A DNA stretch of 64,000 bases from Bacillota bacterium (GCA_012840015.1 DUMF01000029.1:95409-159408); one strand, 5' to 3'. Counted from the first letter of the stretch, positions 34,997 through 44,451 are shown. Notes: a model not told the origin generated them from the sequence alone. Numbers and translations: made by a program.

Positions 34997-35827
34997 ACGT
35001 AAAAGCTCGATAAGTAGGCCGGAGGTGATACTTGTGGTCAAGAGGATGAGGATTATGCGGAAGGTATCCCGGGCGTTCTTATTTTCTTTGGCCAACACGA
35101 GTATGCCCATCCCGGAACTTGAACATAGCCCTGCTATGGCTGCCCCAAAGCTGATTGTACCTTTGAGGAAGAATTCAGCCAGGGCGACCGAAACGCCGCA
35201 AGAAGGAATCAGGCCTATGATCGCCGTGGCAACCGGCTGTGCCAGGCTCCCTTGCAAAAAGAGGTTCTCCATCGTATCACTTCCGAGCACTGCGATGCCG
35301 ATCTCTATCCCGATAGATACACTGAACGTCAGAATCACGATCTTTAGCGTGCGCACGAGGCTGTTAACCAAGAGCTGGCTCAAGGACTCGTGGGATTCGG
35401 TATGGCATCCACACGTTCTAGGCAAGACCGCGGTGGGGTGTTTGTAGTAAACATCCACCACATATCCGACGCATATCGCTATGAACAGCTTAGTGATGAG
35501 TATTTGAGCTATAACTTTTGAGGCACCCGCTTCTGCCAGTAAAACGGGCAACGCCTCGTCCGAAGTTGATATGAACGTTGCCAGAAGAGTGCCCGAAGTA
35601 ATCAATCCTTCTGAGTACAGGCAAGAGGAAGCTACTGAGAAGCCACACTGCGGCACTAACCCAAGCAGAGCTCCAAAAAGGGGGCCCGTTCTAGCTGTTT
35701 TGCTTACCTTTGGCGCCGTCGCGTGTGATAAACGGTGTTCAAGTAATTCTACCAGGATATAAACAGCGAAAAGAACAGGGGCCAACCTTAACGTGTCAGT
35801 TCCCACTTCTAAGATGAGTTCTGCCAA
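34991..35827 (-). CDS. Putative heavy-metal exporter, ArsP_2 family membrane protein
   Basis: 278 residues, about eight to ten membrane segments. Two related halves are visible: GALLGLVPQCGFSVASS followed by STSDEALPVLLAE, and AIIGLIPSCGVSVALAE followed by SSSGMGILVLAKE. The paired Cys-Gly motifs in membrane segments fit the ArsP_2 or putative manganese/heavy-metal permease families. A CGCH segment lies in the loop between the halves. TTG 35827 follows GGAAGGTGG. Substrate unknown. It precedes sigG on the same strand, but sigG has its own likely promoter. Confidence 0.7.
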   Translation of the reverse strand: MAELILEVGTDTLRLAPVLFAVYILVELLEHRLSHATAPKVSKTARTGPLFGALLGLVPQCGFSVASSCLYSEGLITSGTLLATFISTSDEALPVLLAEAGASKVIAQILITKLFIAICVGYVVDVYYKHPTAVLPRTCGCHTESHESLSQLLVNSLVRTLKIVILTFSVSIGIEIGIAVLGSDTMENLFLQGSLAQPVATAIIGLIPSCGVSVALAEFFLKGTISFGAAIAGLCSSSGMGILVLAKENKNARDTFRIILILLTTSITSGLLIELLRT

Positions 35828-35854
35828 CCTTTCGCCACCTTCCGCTATCAGTGT

Positions 35855-35860
35855 AGTATA
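35855..35860 (-). promoter_or_regulatory. Possible -10 for the ArsP_2-like gene
   Basis: TATACT on the minus strand lies 28 bases before the TTG start, but the -35 at the expected distance (TGGATG) is poor. The 35828-36071 gap is 244 bases long and otherwise holds only the secD promoter region. Confidence 0.3.
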
Positions 35861-36006
35861 CCACTGTATTTCTTTACCATCCAGAATCGCGCGTGGAATC
35901 TGTTAAGCGAATCCGGGTCAGCGCACTTCCTCTCCGAACTCCATTTTCTTCAATCGCCGTAAAGAACTTAGTTCACCCATAACATATGGCAGGCGCTGCC
36001 AGCGCG

Positions 36007-36036
36007 TTGACAGTAAATATAGTAGGACAGTATAAT
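36007..36036 (+). promoter_or_regulatory. Sigma-A promoter for secD-secF
   Basis: A perfect TTGACA (36007-36012) and a perfect TATAAT (36031-36036) are 18 bp apart, 38 bases before the secD start. An inverted repeat GGCAG-GCG-CTGCC at 35988-36000 ends just upstream of the -35 and might bind a regulator. Confidence 0.9.
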
Positions 36037-36074
36037 TACGCCGTTACACTGCTGTTTGAGGAGGCTACGCATTG

Positions 36075-37340
36075 ATGTCTGGCCCCGGTCGATCCAAACT
36101 TTTTAGACTCGGGTTTCGAGTGAAAGCCCGGATCTTGCTCGTGGCTTTGCTCATCGTCATAGCAGGCAGTACTTTTTACCTGACAAGGGTTAACCCCATT
36201 TTGGCACGCTTAAACCAGGGACTTGACCTCAAAGGTGGACTACACGTGGTCCTCGAGGCTGTCAGCACGCCGGAAGCTCCGGTCACGAAGGAAAGCGTTG
36301 ATGCAGCTCAAAGGGTGATAGAGCACAGGGTCAATCTTCTCGGAGTCACGGAGCCTGATATACAGCGGTCCGGAAATAGGATCATCATGGAACTACCCGG
36401 GGTAAACGAACCCGAGAAGGCAGCCGAAATAGTTGGGAAAACTGCGCTCCTGGAGTTTAAAGATGAGAGCGGCAAAACCCTTCTGACCGGGAAAGATCTG
36501 GCTAACGCCGACGTAGGTACCAGGGGCACGCAGCCTGTCGTGCTTCTAGAGTTTAACTCAGAAGGCGCAAAAAAGTTCGCCGAAGCGACGACGAACAATG
36601 TCAACAAGCGAATTCTCATCACTCTCGACGGCGAGCTTATCTCCTTCCCGTTGGTGACTGAACCAATTACTGGGGGAAATGCAGAGATTACCGGTTACAC
36701 CGACATGAGAGACGCTTATAACCTAGCCGTTTTGTTAAAATCGGGGGCTCTTCCGGTCAAACTGGACACAGTAGAGACATGGTCTGTAAGTGCAATGCTA
36801 GGTCAGGATTCGATAAACAAGTCTAAGCTTGCGGCTGTAGTGGGAATCGGCGCAGTGATGCTGTTCATGTTGCTTTACTACAGACTATCTGGGTTGATCG
36901 CCGACGTGGCTCTTTTGGTATACATGCTGATTACTCTGGCGGTCCTGGTTCTGATAAAGGCGACCCTCACATTACCTGGCATTGCGGGTCTGATTCTCTC
37001 GGTGGGTATGGCTGTAGACGCTAACGTTCTCATTTTCGAAAGGATAAAAGAGGAACTACGTGGCGGGCGAACTCTGAAATCAGCCATCGCTACGGGCTTT
37101 AGCCGTGCGCTGGTCACAATCGTAGATTCAAACCTGACTACCCTAATAGCTGTGCTAGTTCTCTTTTTCTTGACCAGCGGCCCAGTGCGTGGCTTTTCCC
37201 TCACGTTGGGCATTGGTGTGCTGGCGAGTATGTTCACCGCAATCAGCGTTACCAGGTGGCTACTCACACTTTCCGTTGATTCAGGACTCCTGCGAAACAG
37301 CCTGGCTCTTTTCGGGGTGACGGAGGTGAGCGCGAGATGA
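36075..37340 (+). CDS. secD: Protein translocase subunit SecD
   Basis: 421 residues, the short Gram-positive form. One N-terminal helix is followed by GLDLKGGLHVVLEA, the P1 and head domains, and a C-terminal block of five helices beginning at about 240 with GMAVDANVLIFERIKEELRGG (residues ~315-335). SecD with SecF uses the proton gradient to aid late steps of secretion. ATG 36075 is 10 bases from GAGGAGG (36058-36064); a TTG at 36072 is also possible. Confidence 0.95.
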   Translation: MSGPGRSKLFRLGFRVKARILLVALLIVIAGSTFYLTRVNPILARLNQGLDLKGGLHVVLEAVSTPEAPVTKESVDAAQRVIEHRVNLLGVTEPDIQRSGNRIIMELPGVNEPEKAAEIVGKTALLEFKDESGKTLLTGKDLANADVGTRGTQPVVLLEFNSEGAKKFAEATTNNVNKRILITLDGELISFPLVTEPITGGNAEITGYTDMRDAYNLAVLLKSGALPVKLDTVETWSVSAMLGQDSINKSKLAAVVGIGAVMLFMLLYYRLSGLIADVALLVYMLITLAVLVLIKATLTLPGIAGLILSVGMAVDANVLIFERIKEELRGGRTLKSAIATGFSRALVTIVDSNLTTLIAVLVLFFLTSGPVRGFSLTLGIGVLASMFTAISVTRWLLTLSVDSGLLRNSLALFGVTEVSAR

Positions 37341-38203
37341 GATTCGATTTCGTTAAGATGTTTCGGGTGGCTGGGATGCTCTCTGTTACCGTCATCGTGG
37401 TGGGGTTAATTTTTATGGCCCTGCCTGGGCGCGGGCTAAGATGGGGTCTGGATTTCACGGGGGGTGTTTTACTCCAAGCACACTTCGCTGGAGAGGCTCC
37501 CAACGAAAGCGCAGTTCGGGAGCTACTCGCTTTGCAAAATATAACCGGTCCCGTTATCCAGCGTTCTACCAACGGGCATGACTTGCTCGTAAGAATGGGA
37601 AGGATGACCAACGAGCAAAGACAAGCAGTAGTGGCGGCTCTCAAGGCCAAGTTCGGGGAATTTCAGGTTGTGCGGCTTGACGACATAAGCGGCAGCGTCA
37701 GTAGCGAACTAACCAAAGCCACTTTGCTGGCACTTCTCGTGGCTAATCTGGGCATGATGCTTTATATAGCGCTTAGGTTTGAAATAAAATTTGCCGTGGC
37801 TGCGATAATAGCTTTAGTCCATGACGTACTCGTTACTGTCGGTATGGCAGCGGTGGCGGGAGCGGAGGTAAACCGAACTTTCGTCGCAGCTCTCCTAACT
37901 ATTATAGGTTACTCCATTAACGACACCATCGTGGTTTATGACCGGATCCGGGAAAACCTTAAAACGAAGAAAAAGGGTGAGTCTCTTGCGTCTATCGTAA
38001 ACCGGAGCATCAATGAAACCTTAACGCGATCTATTAATACGTCGCTCACGACCTTGTTGGCAGTGGCGGCTATCTATCTTTTTGGTGGCACAACCACTAA
38101 GGATTTTGCCTTCGCCTTACTAGTAGGTATCACAGCTGGCACCTATTCATCGATCTTCATAGCAAGCCCAATATGGTTACTTTGGAAAACTAAAGAAGGC
38201 TAA
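37337..38203 (+). CDS. secF: Protein translocase subunit SecF
   Basis: 288 residues with six helices. LRWGLDFTGGVLLQ near the N-terminus and GYSINDTIVVYDRIRENL in the fourth and fifth helices are SecF signatures. It starts in a 4-base overlap with secD and forms the SecDF pump with it. A terminator follows. Confidence 0.95.
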   Translation: MRFDFVKMFRVAGMLSVTVIVVGLIFMALPGRGLRWGLDFTGGVLLQAHFAGEAPNESAVRELLALQNITGPVIQRSTNGHDLLVRMGRMTNEQRQAVVAALKAKFGEFQVVRLDDISGSVSSELTKATLLALLVANLGMMLYIALRFEIKFAVAAIIALVHDVLVTVGMAAVAGAEVNRTFVAALLTIIGYSINDTIVVYDRIRENLKTKKKGESLASIVNRSINETLTRSINTSLTTLLAVAAIYLFGGTTTKDFAFALLVGITAGTYSSIFIASPIWLLWKTKEG

Positions 38204-38218
38204 AGCTAGAACCCGGGG

Positions 38219-38263
38219 CGGGCCTTTTCCGAACGATCTTGTTTGGGGAAAGGCCCGTTTTTT
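38219..38263 (+). terminator. Rho-independent terminator after secF
   Basis: CGGGCCTTTTCC (38219-38230) pairs with GGGGAAAGGCCCG (38245-38257), followed directly by six Ts (38258-38263). The next gene starts 45 bases later. Confidence 0.92.
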
Positions 38264-38307
38264 GCTTCAGCGCTCAGGGCAAAATAAGGGTGCCAGGAGG
38301 AATGCTC

Positions 38308-39636
38308 ATGAAGTCGTTCGAAAAACTTGTGCGGCACGAGGGTAACGACACACTTTTTAGGTGCATGGAAATTTCGATTGTATCCACCGCCATGGGCGTG
38401 CCATTGCATCTGCACGCGGAGGGGCTGAGAGGTACTGGAAAGAGTACGATCATGTTGGCGGCGCGGCAGGTCCTTCCCACGATCAGGCGCGTGAGGGGCT
38501 GCCAATACAATTGCGATCCGGAGCGACCACATTGCCCAGAACACAAAGATCTTTCACGTGCTGAGCTGTTGAGCATCGGTATTGAAGAGGTTCCGATGCC
38601 TTTCTTGGAGATATCCCATTCGGCCAAAGTGGGCACAGTAGTTGGCAGCATAGATTTGGAAGAGCTCACTTCCGGTTCTAGCAAGGCTCGCCTGTTGCCT
38701 GGAACCATACCCATGGCGAACAGGGGGATAATCTTCATCGATGAGATAAACCGGCTTGCAGAAACGTCGCCTGAAATCGCTGACGTGTTACTTGCAGCCA
38801 TGGGAACCAAGCCGGGCCGGGTCAAGATCGAGGAAACCGGAATGAAGCCCGTGGAGATGCCGGTAGCCTGCTCAGTATGGGCTGCATCCAACCCGGACGA
38901 GGAGCCCGGCGCCCTGGAGGATATAAGGAAACAACTAGCAGATAGGTTCGACCTTACTGTATCGATGGGTAGGCCAACGGACCCATCCGCGATCGTAAGC
39001 ATACTTAGAAAAGAGGGTTTTGCGGTGCCCCTCGGAAACCAGGTGCGAGAAAACCTCCTTCGAGCCTGTGAACGGGGCACTGCTGAGGTACCGCAATTCC
39101 TGGATGAGATTGTCGCGCAGCTGTATATCATGTTCAACCTAGAAAGCCTTCGGTCTGCTGAGGCGCTGAGACACGTGGCTAGCGTAAACGCTGCTCTTAT
39201 GGGCAGAGGAGTTGCCAGCATCGATGACCTTATCGCAGTAGCGCAGCCCTGTTTGAGGCACAGGGTTGAGATGAACACGCTGGCGCAGATAATAAAGTAC
39301 CTGGCCGAGCTAAAGGAGGGGAAGAAGCAAAGCGAGGTACCCGCAGGAGCGAGTACTACCACCAAAGCGGCGCCTAGACACCAGCAGCAACCGGCGTCTG
39401 CGCTGGACAGACTTTTGAGCAGGGTAAAGGAGAGTATGGAAAGTTACCGGGCTGGCGTAACTCCTTCCGCCAAGCATTCTCAGGACTCCAAGGGCGGCGC
39501 TTCCGACAGCGGCGGCGGAGCCAAAAAACCGCTCGACCCCATGACCACGCCTCTCGCTGCACCCCCCAGGGTCGCAAGGAGCATACCGGATTTGCGCTTG
39601 GATGAGTTGGTTAGGACGGAAGAGGAACTTAGATGA
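38308..39636 (+). CDS. Magnesium-chelatase-like AAA+ ATPase (ChlI/BchI family)
   Basis: 442 residues. Walker A is EGLRGTGKST (about 38-47), a Cys-rich insert CQYNC-then-CPEH follows, Walker B is IIFIDEINRL, and sensor 1 is WAASNPDEEPG. After the AAA+ module comes a helical lid and a low-complexity tail with Ser, Gly and Lys. In Bacillota such ATPases are paired with a VWA protein, as here, and are not part of chlorophyll synthesis. Start ATG 38308 is 7 bases from AGGAGG (38295-38300). The substrate is unknown; MoxR-like remodelling or metal insertion are options. Confidence 0.85.
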   Translation: MKSFEKLVRHEGNDTLFRCMEISIVSTAMGVPLHLHAEGLRGTGKSTIMLAARQVLPTIRRVRGCQYNCDPERPHCPEHKDLSRAELLSIGIEEVPMPFLEISHSAKVGTVVGSIDLEELTSGSSKARLLPGTIPMANRGIIFIDEINRLAETSPEIADVLLAAMGTKPGRVKIEETGMKPVEMPVACSVWAASNPDEEPGALEDIRKQLADRFDLTVSMGRPTDPSAIVSILRKEGFAVPLGNQVRENLLRACERGTAEVPQFLDEIVAQLYIMFNLESLRSAEALRHVASVNAALMGRGVASIDDLIAVAQPCLRHRVEMNTLAQIIKYLAELKEGKKQSEVPAGASTTTKAAPRHQQQPASALDRLLSRVKESMESYRAGVTPSAKHSQDSKGGASDSGGGAKKPLDPMTTPLAAPPRVARSIPDLRLDELVRTEEELR

Positions 39637-41354
39637 GCGGGTTCCCGAAGGTCCCGGAAGAAATCAAACTCGTAGGGGATTATATCGGATCGGTACTTTC
39701 TAGCGGACGCGGTTTACGGCTCGGCGAAGCTGCGGTGGTATCGAAAAGGGTACATACCATTGATCCGAATGAACCTGAAAGAGTAAGTATTCTCACCGGA
39801 GCCGATGCTGGGCGGGTATTTTATAGAAGGCACCAAAAGGACCAGGTCATACACATTGATGTGTTTCACGAAATCGGGCCTGTGGATCATCGCCGGGTAG
39901 CTGCGCTAATCCGGGAAGCATTTCGCGATGCCGCGGATACCCGCATGCGGGACCTTCCCGATTTCATGGATGTGCAGACGGCAACAGGAGGCGGACGGGT
40001 AACCGGAACGCTGATGTTTGGCAACCGCCCCTCACTTAAAAGGGCACACCTCAACCACGTACACGTGGCCGCCATGGTGGAAGACAGCCTCCTTTGGGCG
40101 CTCATTTTGCTTATTGCAGCGGTGGAGAAAGCGATTCATCAGTCAGGCTTTCAACTGAGGATGATCGAGCACCTCACTAACGTAACGAGCCAGGGTATGA
40201 TGAGTCAACTGGATCTGTCCGACTACTCCAGTGTCATGGATTCCTACCTTCAGGAAAACGAGCCCAACATCGAGGATACGATTTTGCACTATTCGGATAT
40301 GCAAGAGGCGCTGGAACTGGCTGACGAGTTGGGAGGAGTGGAAGAGGCCGGGTCCATATTGGAAGCCGTCGAAAACAGGAGCCATTTGCACTCGCTGGTA
40401 GATTGGTTATCAAGTAAGCGAGAGTGTTTTTCGGATATTGCGGACGAGCTACTGAAACGCGGTCTTGTCACAAAACAGGGGTGGGGGCTCAACCTCACGG
40501 AGCGGGGGAGGCGTGTGGCTGACATATTCAAGTACCGTAGGAAGGAGCTCGAGGCCCAGTTCAAGCGCATGATGAGAAAACTACCCGCTGTTCGATACCC
40601 TTCCCCCAAAGTAGATAACGGCAACAGGAGAGTGTTGCCGTGGAAGGCATGGCGATGGGGATCCGCCATGCCGCTCGAGCCAGGCGAGTGGGTAAGCGGC
40701 CTTGCCATCCCCGAGACCGTTTTAAAAGCGGCGTTTCGAGAGCATTCAAGCCGGCAAATACAAATACATTGGTCGGACATTATGCTTTATAAACGACTTT
40801 CCACCCCCAAGAGCAGAGTGTTGCTTCTAGTGGACGCCAGTGCGAGCATGGCGGGGAAGCGCATACGTGCTGCAAAACATCTGGCCAGGCATCTTTTGCT
40901 ATCTACCAGAGAGAAAGTGGCCATTGCCGTCTTCCAGGAAAACGCCGTGAAGCTTGTGGTTCCGTTCACGAGGGATTACAAGCGCCTGGAAGAAGGCATA
41001 AGGACCATGCAACCTACTGGGCTCACCCCTCTCGCCGAAGGCATATGTTTTGCGGTCTCGTATATCAAAAGTTGTAGGGCTAAATCAGTCTTACTACTTA
41101 TGATCACAGATGGGATACCAACGGTGCCCAAGTGGACCCTTAACCCAGTTGAAGACGCATTGAAGGCTTCCGCGATGCTTTCTGACAATCACATCAAATT
41201 CAGCTGTATCGGGTTGGAGCCTAACAGAGCTTTTTTGGATGAGTTGACCGCGAGGGCGAAAGGCAATCTATATGTACTGGAAGAATTGGAGAAAGAAGCC
41301 CTATTCAATATTGCCCGCTCAGAAACCGACCGGCTAAAGGCCAAACGAGTTTAA
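39633..41354 (+). CDS. VWA-domain partner of the ChlI-like ATPase (BchD-like)
   Basis: 573 residues. The C-terminal third is a von Willebrand A domain with a complete MIDAS: DASAS (401-405), the Thr in GLTPLAEG and the Asp in ITDGIP. The N-terminal two thirds are unlike ChlD's ATPase part and have no Walker motifs; a winged-helix-like segment lies near 265-300. It overlaps the ATPase gene by 4 bases. Together they resemble ChlI-ChlD or MoxR-VWA pairs. No large chelatase subunit (ChlH, CobN) is present. Confidence 0.85.
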   Translation: MSGFPKVPEEIKLVGDYIGSVLSSGRGLRLGEAAVVSKRVHTIDPNEPERVSILTGADAGRVFYRRHQKDQVIHIDVFHEIGPVDHRRVAALIREAFRDAADTRMRDLPDFMDVQTATGGGRVTGTLMFGNRPSLKRAHLNHVHVAAMVEDSLLWALILLIAAVEKAIHQSGFQLRMIEHLTNVTSQGMMSQLDLSDYSSVMDSYLQENEPNIEDTILHYSDMQEALELADELGGVEEAGSILEAVENRSHLHSLVDWLSSKRECFSDIADELLKRGLVTKQGWGLNLTERGRRVADIFKYRRKELEAQFKRMMRKLPAVRYPSPKVDNGNRRVLPWKAWRWGSAMPLEPGEWVSGLAIPETVLKAAFREHSSRQIQIHWSDIMLYKRLSTPKSRVLLLVDASASMAGKRIRAAKHLARHLLLSTREKVAIAVFQENAVKLVVPFTRDYKRLEEGIRTMQPTGLTPLAEGICFAVSYIKSCRAKSVLLLMITDGIPTVPKWTLNPVEDALKASAMLSDNHIKFSCIGLEPNRAFLDELTARAKGNLYVLEELEKEALFNIARSETDRLKAKRV

Positions 41355-41384
41355 TGCGATTTGGTCGTTAATAAAGGATTTTCG

Positions 41385-41424
41385 AGCAGACGGCAAGAAA
41401 TAAGCACCGTCTGCTATTATTTTG
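41385..41424 (+). terminator. Rho-independent terminator after the VWA gene
   Basis: AGCAGACGG (41385-41393) and CCGTCTGCT (41407-41415) make a 9-bp stem with a 13-base loop, followed by ATTATTTTG. lapA starts only 31 bases on. Confidence 0.8.
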
Positions 41425-41454
41425 TCGTATCTTGGAATGGAAAGGGTGGTGAAC

Positions 41455-41769
41455 TTGGCTAGAGTCGGCATACTCATGATCATCGTGCTAGTGGTGGCAG
41501 CGTTCGTCGGGCAGAATACCATGCCCGTAGAGGTAGCCTTTCTCGTGTGGAAAGGTAACGTGCCTGCGTGGTCTCTGGTTGTACTACCGTTTGGATTGGG
41601 GATTCTAATCGTGGTTCTGGCGTTTGGAATTCCGGGATCACTCAAGGCGAATAGGATGAAAAGTCGGATTCAGCAGCTCGAAGAGAAGGTTAGAATGTTA
41701 GAATCTATGCGGGAGGGAAAAGATGATGACGCTAGAGGAAGTAGCTGCCAAGATACGCGTGGTTCCTGA
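41455..41769 (+). CDS. lapA: LapA-domain membrane protein
   Basis: About 104 residues. Two membrane helices with the family pattern VAAFVGQNTMPVEVAFLVW between them and LPFGLGILIVVLAFGIPG after, then a short coiled coil. LapA/YciS proteins take part in membrane assembly in Gram-negatives; the role here is unknown. TTG 41455 follows AAAGGGTGG. The last 47 bases overlap apt. Confidence 0.75.
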   Translation: MARVGILMIIVLVVAAFVGQNTMPVEVAFLVWKGNVPAWSLVVLPFGLGILIVVLAFGIPGSLKANRMKSRIQQLEEKVRMLESMREGKDDDARGSSCQDTRGS

Positions 41770-42253
41770 TTTCCCAAAGCCAGGGATAAGTTTTAAGGAC
41801 ATAACCCCGATCCTCAAAGACCCCGAGGCCTTTAGGTGTGCAGTGGATGCACTAGCCGAGAGATGCGCCGGCATCGATTTTGAGTGCATAGCGGCCCCAG
41901 AAGCTAGAGGGTTTATAATAGGGTCGGCGTTGGCTTATAAAATGGGCAAGGGGTTTGTTCCGGTACGCAAGCCGGGCAAACTTCCGTGGAAGACTGTTTC
42001 AGGGCGGTACGCTTTAGAGTATGGAAACGATAGCCTGGAAATGCATCTCGATGCTGTCGCTCCTGGAGAAAGGGTACTTGTTCTGGATGATGTTCTTGCC
42101 ACAGGCGGTACGATATCTGCAACGATCGACATGGTAAAGAAACTAGGGGGCACAGTCGCGGCAGTGGCTTTTCTCGTGGAGCTATCGTACATAAACGGGC
42201 GTGAAAACCTCAAGGACTATCTTGTGGTTTCTGCCATAGAGTTAAAGGAGTAA
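41723..42253 (+). CDS. apt: Adenine phosphoribosyltransferase
   Basis: 176 residues. VVPDFPKPGISFKDITPIL, APEARGFIIGSALAY and the PRPP loop VLVLDDVLATGGT are seen. It salvages adenine to AMP with PRPP. ATG 41723 or 41726 follow GGGAGGG (41711-41717). In many Bacillota recJ precedes apt; here lapA does. Confidence 0.96.
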   Translation: MMTLEEVAAKIRVVPDFPKPGISFKDITPILKDPEAFRCAVDALAERCAGIDFECIAAPEARGFIIGSALAYKMGKGFVPVRKPGKLPWKTVSGRYALEYGNDSLEMHLDAVAPGERVLVLDDVLATGGTISATIDMVKKLGGTVAAVAFLVELSYINGRENLKDYLVVSAIELKE

Positions 42254-42266
42254 CCAGGGCGATTTG

Positions 42267-44438
42267 ATGACCATCGAGATGTTGCTTGAGCGGATACAGA
42301 CTTATGTCTCAGGTGAGGGGCTGGAGTTTGTAAAAAGGGCCTACGAGTTTAGCCGCCGCGCTCACTACGGTCAGCATCGGGCTTCTGGCGAAGACTACAT
42401 CCAGCACCCCCTTCACGTTGCTATGATTCTCGCTGAGCTGGAGATGGACGTGAATACCATTGCCGCTGCGCTGCTGCACGACGTCGTTGAAGACACCGAC
42501 GAAAGGATGGAGGATATAAGAGCTGAATTCGGGACTGAAGTAGCGTCGCTAGTGGATGGGGTCACTAAACTGGACAAGCTCGAGTTCAAGACGCCTTTAG
42601 AGGAACAGGCGGAAAACTTCAGGAAAATGTTCCTCGCCATGGCGGAGGACCTTCGCGTTATTATCATCAAACTCGCGGATAGGCTCCATAACATGCGTAC
42701 GATACAGCACTTGGACGATGAGCGACGCCTTAGAATTGCCAGAGAAACATTGGAGATATACGCTCCGCTGGCTCACCGGCTCGGTATGTGGAGATTCAAG
42801 TGGGAATTAGAGGATTTGGCCTTTAAGGTATTGATGCCTGAACAATATCACAGCTTGGCCGAAAGCATAGCAAAGCAACGTGCCGAACGTGAGGCTTTGA
42901 TTCAACAGGTAACCAGCATTCTTAAGTCAAAGCTTGAAGAAGTCGGCCTGAAGTGCGATGTGCAGGGGCGTGCCAAGCACTTCTACAGTATCTATAAAAA
43001 GATGCTCGAACAGCAGAAAGAGCTCAAGGACATTTACGATTTGATAGCCGTACGCGTGATCGTGAACACCGTAAGGGACTGCTATGCGGCTTTGGGTGTC
43101 GTCCACACATTATGGAAGCCTATACCCGGGCGTTTTAAGGACTATATCGCCATGCCCAAGTCTAATATGTACCAGTCCTTGCATACCACAGTGATCGGCC
43201 CGGACGGAGAGCCATTCGAGATCCAAATTAGGACGTGGGACATGCACAGAACAGCAGAGTATGGCATTGCTGCCCACTGGAAGTACAAGGAAGGTGGGGA
43301 AGGGGACAAGCAGTTTAACGAGAAACTGGCATGGCTGCGGCAGGTTCTGGACTGGCAAAGGGAGCTCAAAGACGCCCGCGAGTTTATGGAGGCCCTGAAG
43401 ATAGACTTGTTCGACGACGAGGTTTTCGTCTTTACGCCGAAGGGTGACGTGATAGACCTACCTGCGGGGGCTACACCTCTGGATTTCGCCTACCAGATAC
43501 ACACCGACGTTGGCCATCATTGCGTTGGGGTAAAGGTGAATGGAAAGATAGTGCCGTTGGACCATGAGCTTAAGAACGGTGACATCGTGGAGATACTCAC
43601 CTCCAAACAATCGGCGGGCCCTAGCCTGGACTGGCTCAACCTCGTCAAGACCTCGGCTGCTAAGAATAAGATAAGGCAGTTTTTCAAACGGCAGCGCCGT
43701 GAGGAAAATATCGCCAGGGGTAAGGAATTGATTGAGAAGGAAAGCAAGCGGCTGGGCCTTGATTTCCGAGCCCTGACGGAAGAATCTGTGATCGAAGAAA
43801 CGCGGAGGAAGCTTAACCTGAATACCGCGGATGATTTCTTTGCTACGGTGGGATATGGGGGCATGACGCCGCAGCTGGCGGTATCCAAGCTTAAAGAGGA
43901 ACTGCTTCGCAAGGCGCCTGTGCTCGAGCTCAAGCGCATCGTGCCGTCGGAAGAATCTAAGCGCCGTTCGCGCGCTGTCGGGCAGGGCGTGAGCGTGAGG
44001 GGTGTTTCGAACGTTCTGGTCAAATTCGCGAAATGCTGTAACCCGGTACCGGGTGATGCAATCATAGGGTATATCACTCGTGGGAGAGGGGTATCGATAC
44101 ACAGGGTGGACTGCCCGAATGTAATGCTCTATGCCAAGGAACCAGAAAGGCTGATTGAAGCCACTTGGCAGTCGGAGCATGCATTCTCTTTACCCGTGGA
44201 CATAATGGTCAAGGGAGCCGATCGACCTGGACTTCTCTCGGATATAGCGGCAGTCGTGGCAGACCTGAGAACGAACATCGTATCCGCGAGAGCTCGTACT
44301 ACAGCTGAGGGTACTGCACTGATAGAGATGACGGTTGAGATCAGGGACCTCGCTCACCTGCAACAGCTGATTTCGAAAGTGTCGAAGGTGAAGGACGTGC
44401 TTTCTGTGATGCGCGTTGTGCGGGAAAAACACGCTTAG
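42267..44438 (+). CDS. rel: Bifunctional (p)ppGpp synthetase/hydrolase Rel
   Basis: 723 residues. The hydrolase HD motif is in ALLHDVVEDTDE (about 69-79). The synthetase has HFYSIYKKM and GRFKDYIAMPKSN, where RFKD marks the bifunctional Rel type as opposed to the synthase-only RelA type. A TGS domain begins VFVFTPKGDVIDLP at about residue 390, a zinc-finger-like segment FAKCCNPVPGD follows, and a C-terminal ACT domain ends the protein. It mediates the stringent response to amino acid shortage. ATG 42267 or TTG 42264 are possible starts. Confidence 0.96.
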   Translation: MTIEMLLERIQTYVSGEGLEFVKRAYEFSRRAHYGQHRASGEDYIQHPLHVAMILAELEMDVNTIAAALLHDVVEDTDERMEDIRAEFGTEVASLVDGVTKLDKLEFKTPLEEQAENFRKMFLAMAEDLRVIIIKLADRLHNMRTIQHLDDERRLRIARETLEIYAPLAHRLGMWRFKWELEDLAFKVLMPEQYHSLAESIAKQRAEREALIQQVTSILKSKLEEVGLKCDVQGRAKHFYSIYKKMLEQQKELKDIYDLIAVRVIVNTVRDCYAALGVVHTLWKPIPGRFKDYIAMPKSNMYQSLHTTVIGPDGEPFEIQIRTWDMHRTAEYGIAAHWKYKEGGEGDKQFNEKLAWLRQVLDWQRELKDAREFMEALKIDLFDDEVFVFTPKGDVIDLPAGATPLDFAYQIHTDVGHHCVGVKVNGKIVPLDHELKNGDIVEILTSKQSAGPSLDWLNLVKTSAAKNKIRQFFKRQRREENIARGKELIEKESKRLGLDFRALTEESVIEETRRKLNLNTADDFFATVGYGGMTPQLAVSKLKEELLRKAPVLELKRIVPSEESKRRSRAVGQGVSVRGVSNVLVKFAKCCNPVPGDAIIGYITRGRGVSIHRVDCPNVMLYAKEPERLIEATWQSEHAFSLPVDIMVKGADRPGLLSDIAAVVADLRTNIVSARARTTAEGTALIEMTVEIRDLAHLQQLISKVSKVKDVLSVMRVVREKHA

Positions 44439-44451
44439 GGGGACAGCCGGG

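Noticed and set aside
38274..39365. 363-codon minus-strand frame opposite the ChlI-like ATPase gene
   Set aside because: It has no motifs, and the plus-strand gene shows intact Walker motifs and a good ribosome site.
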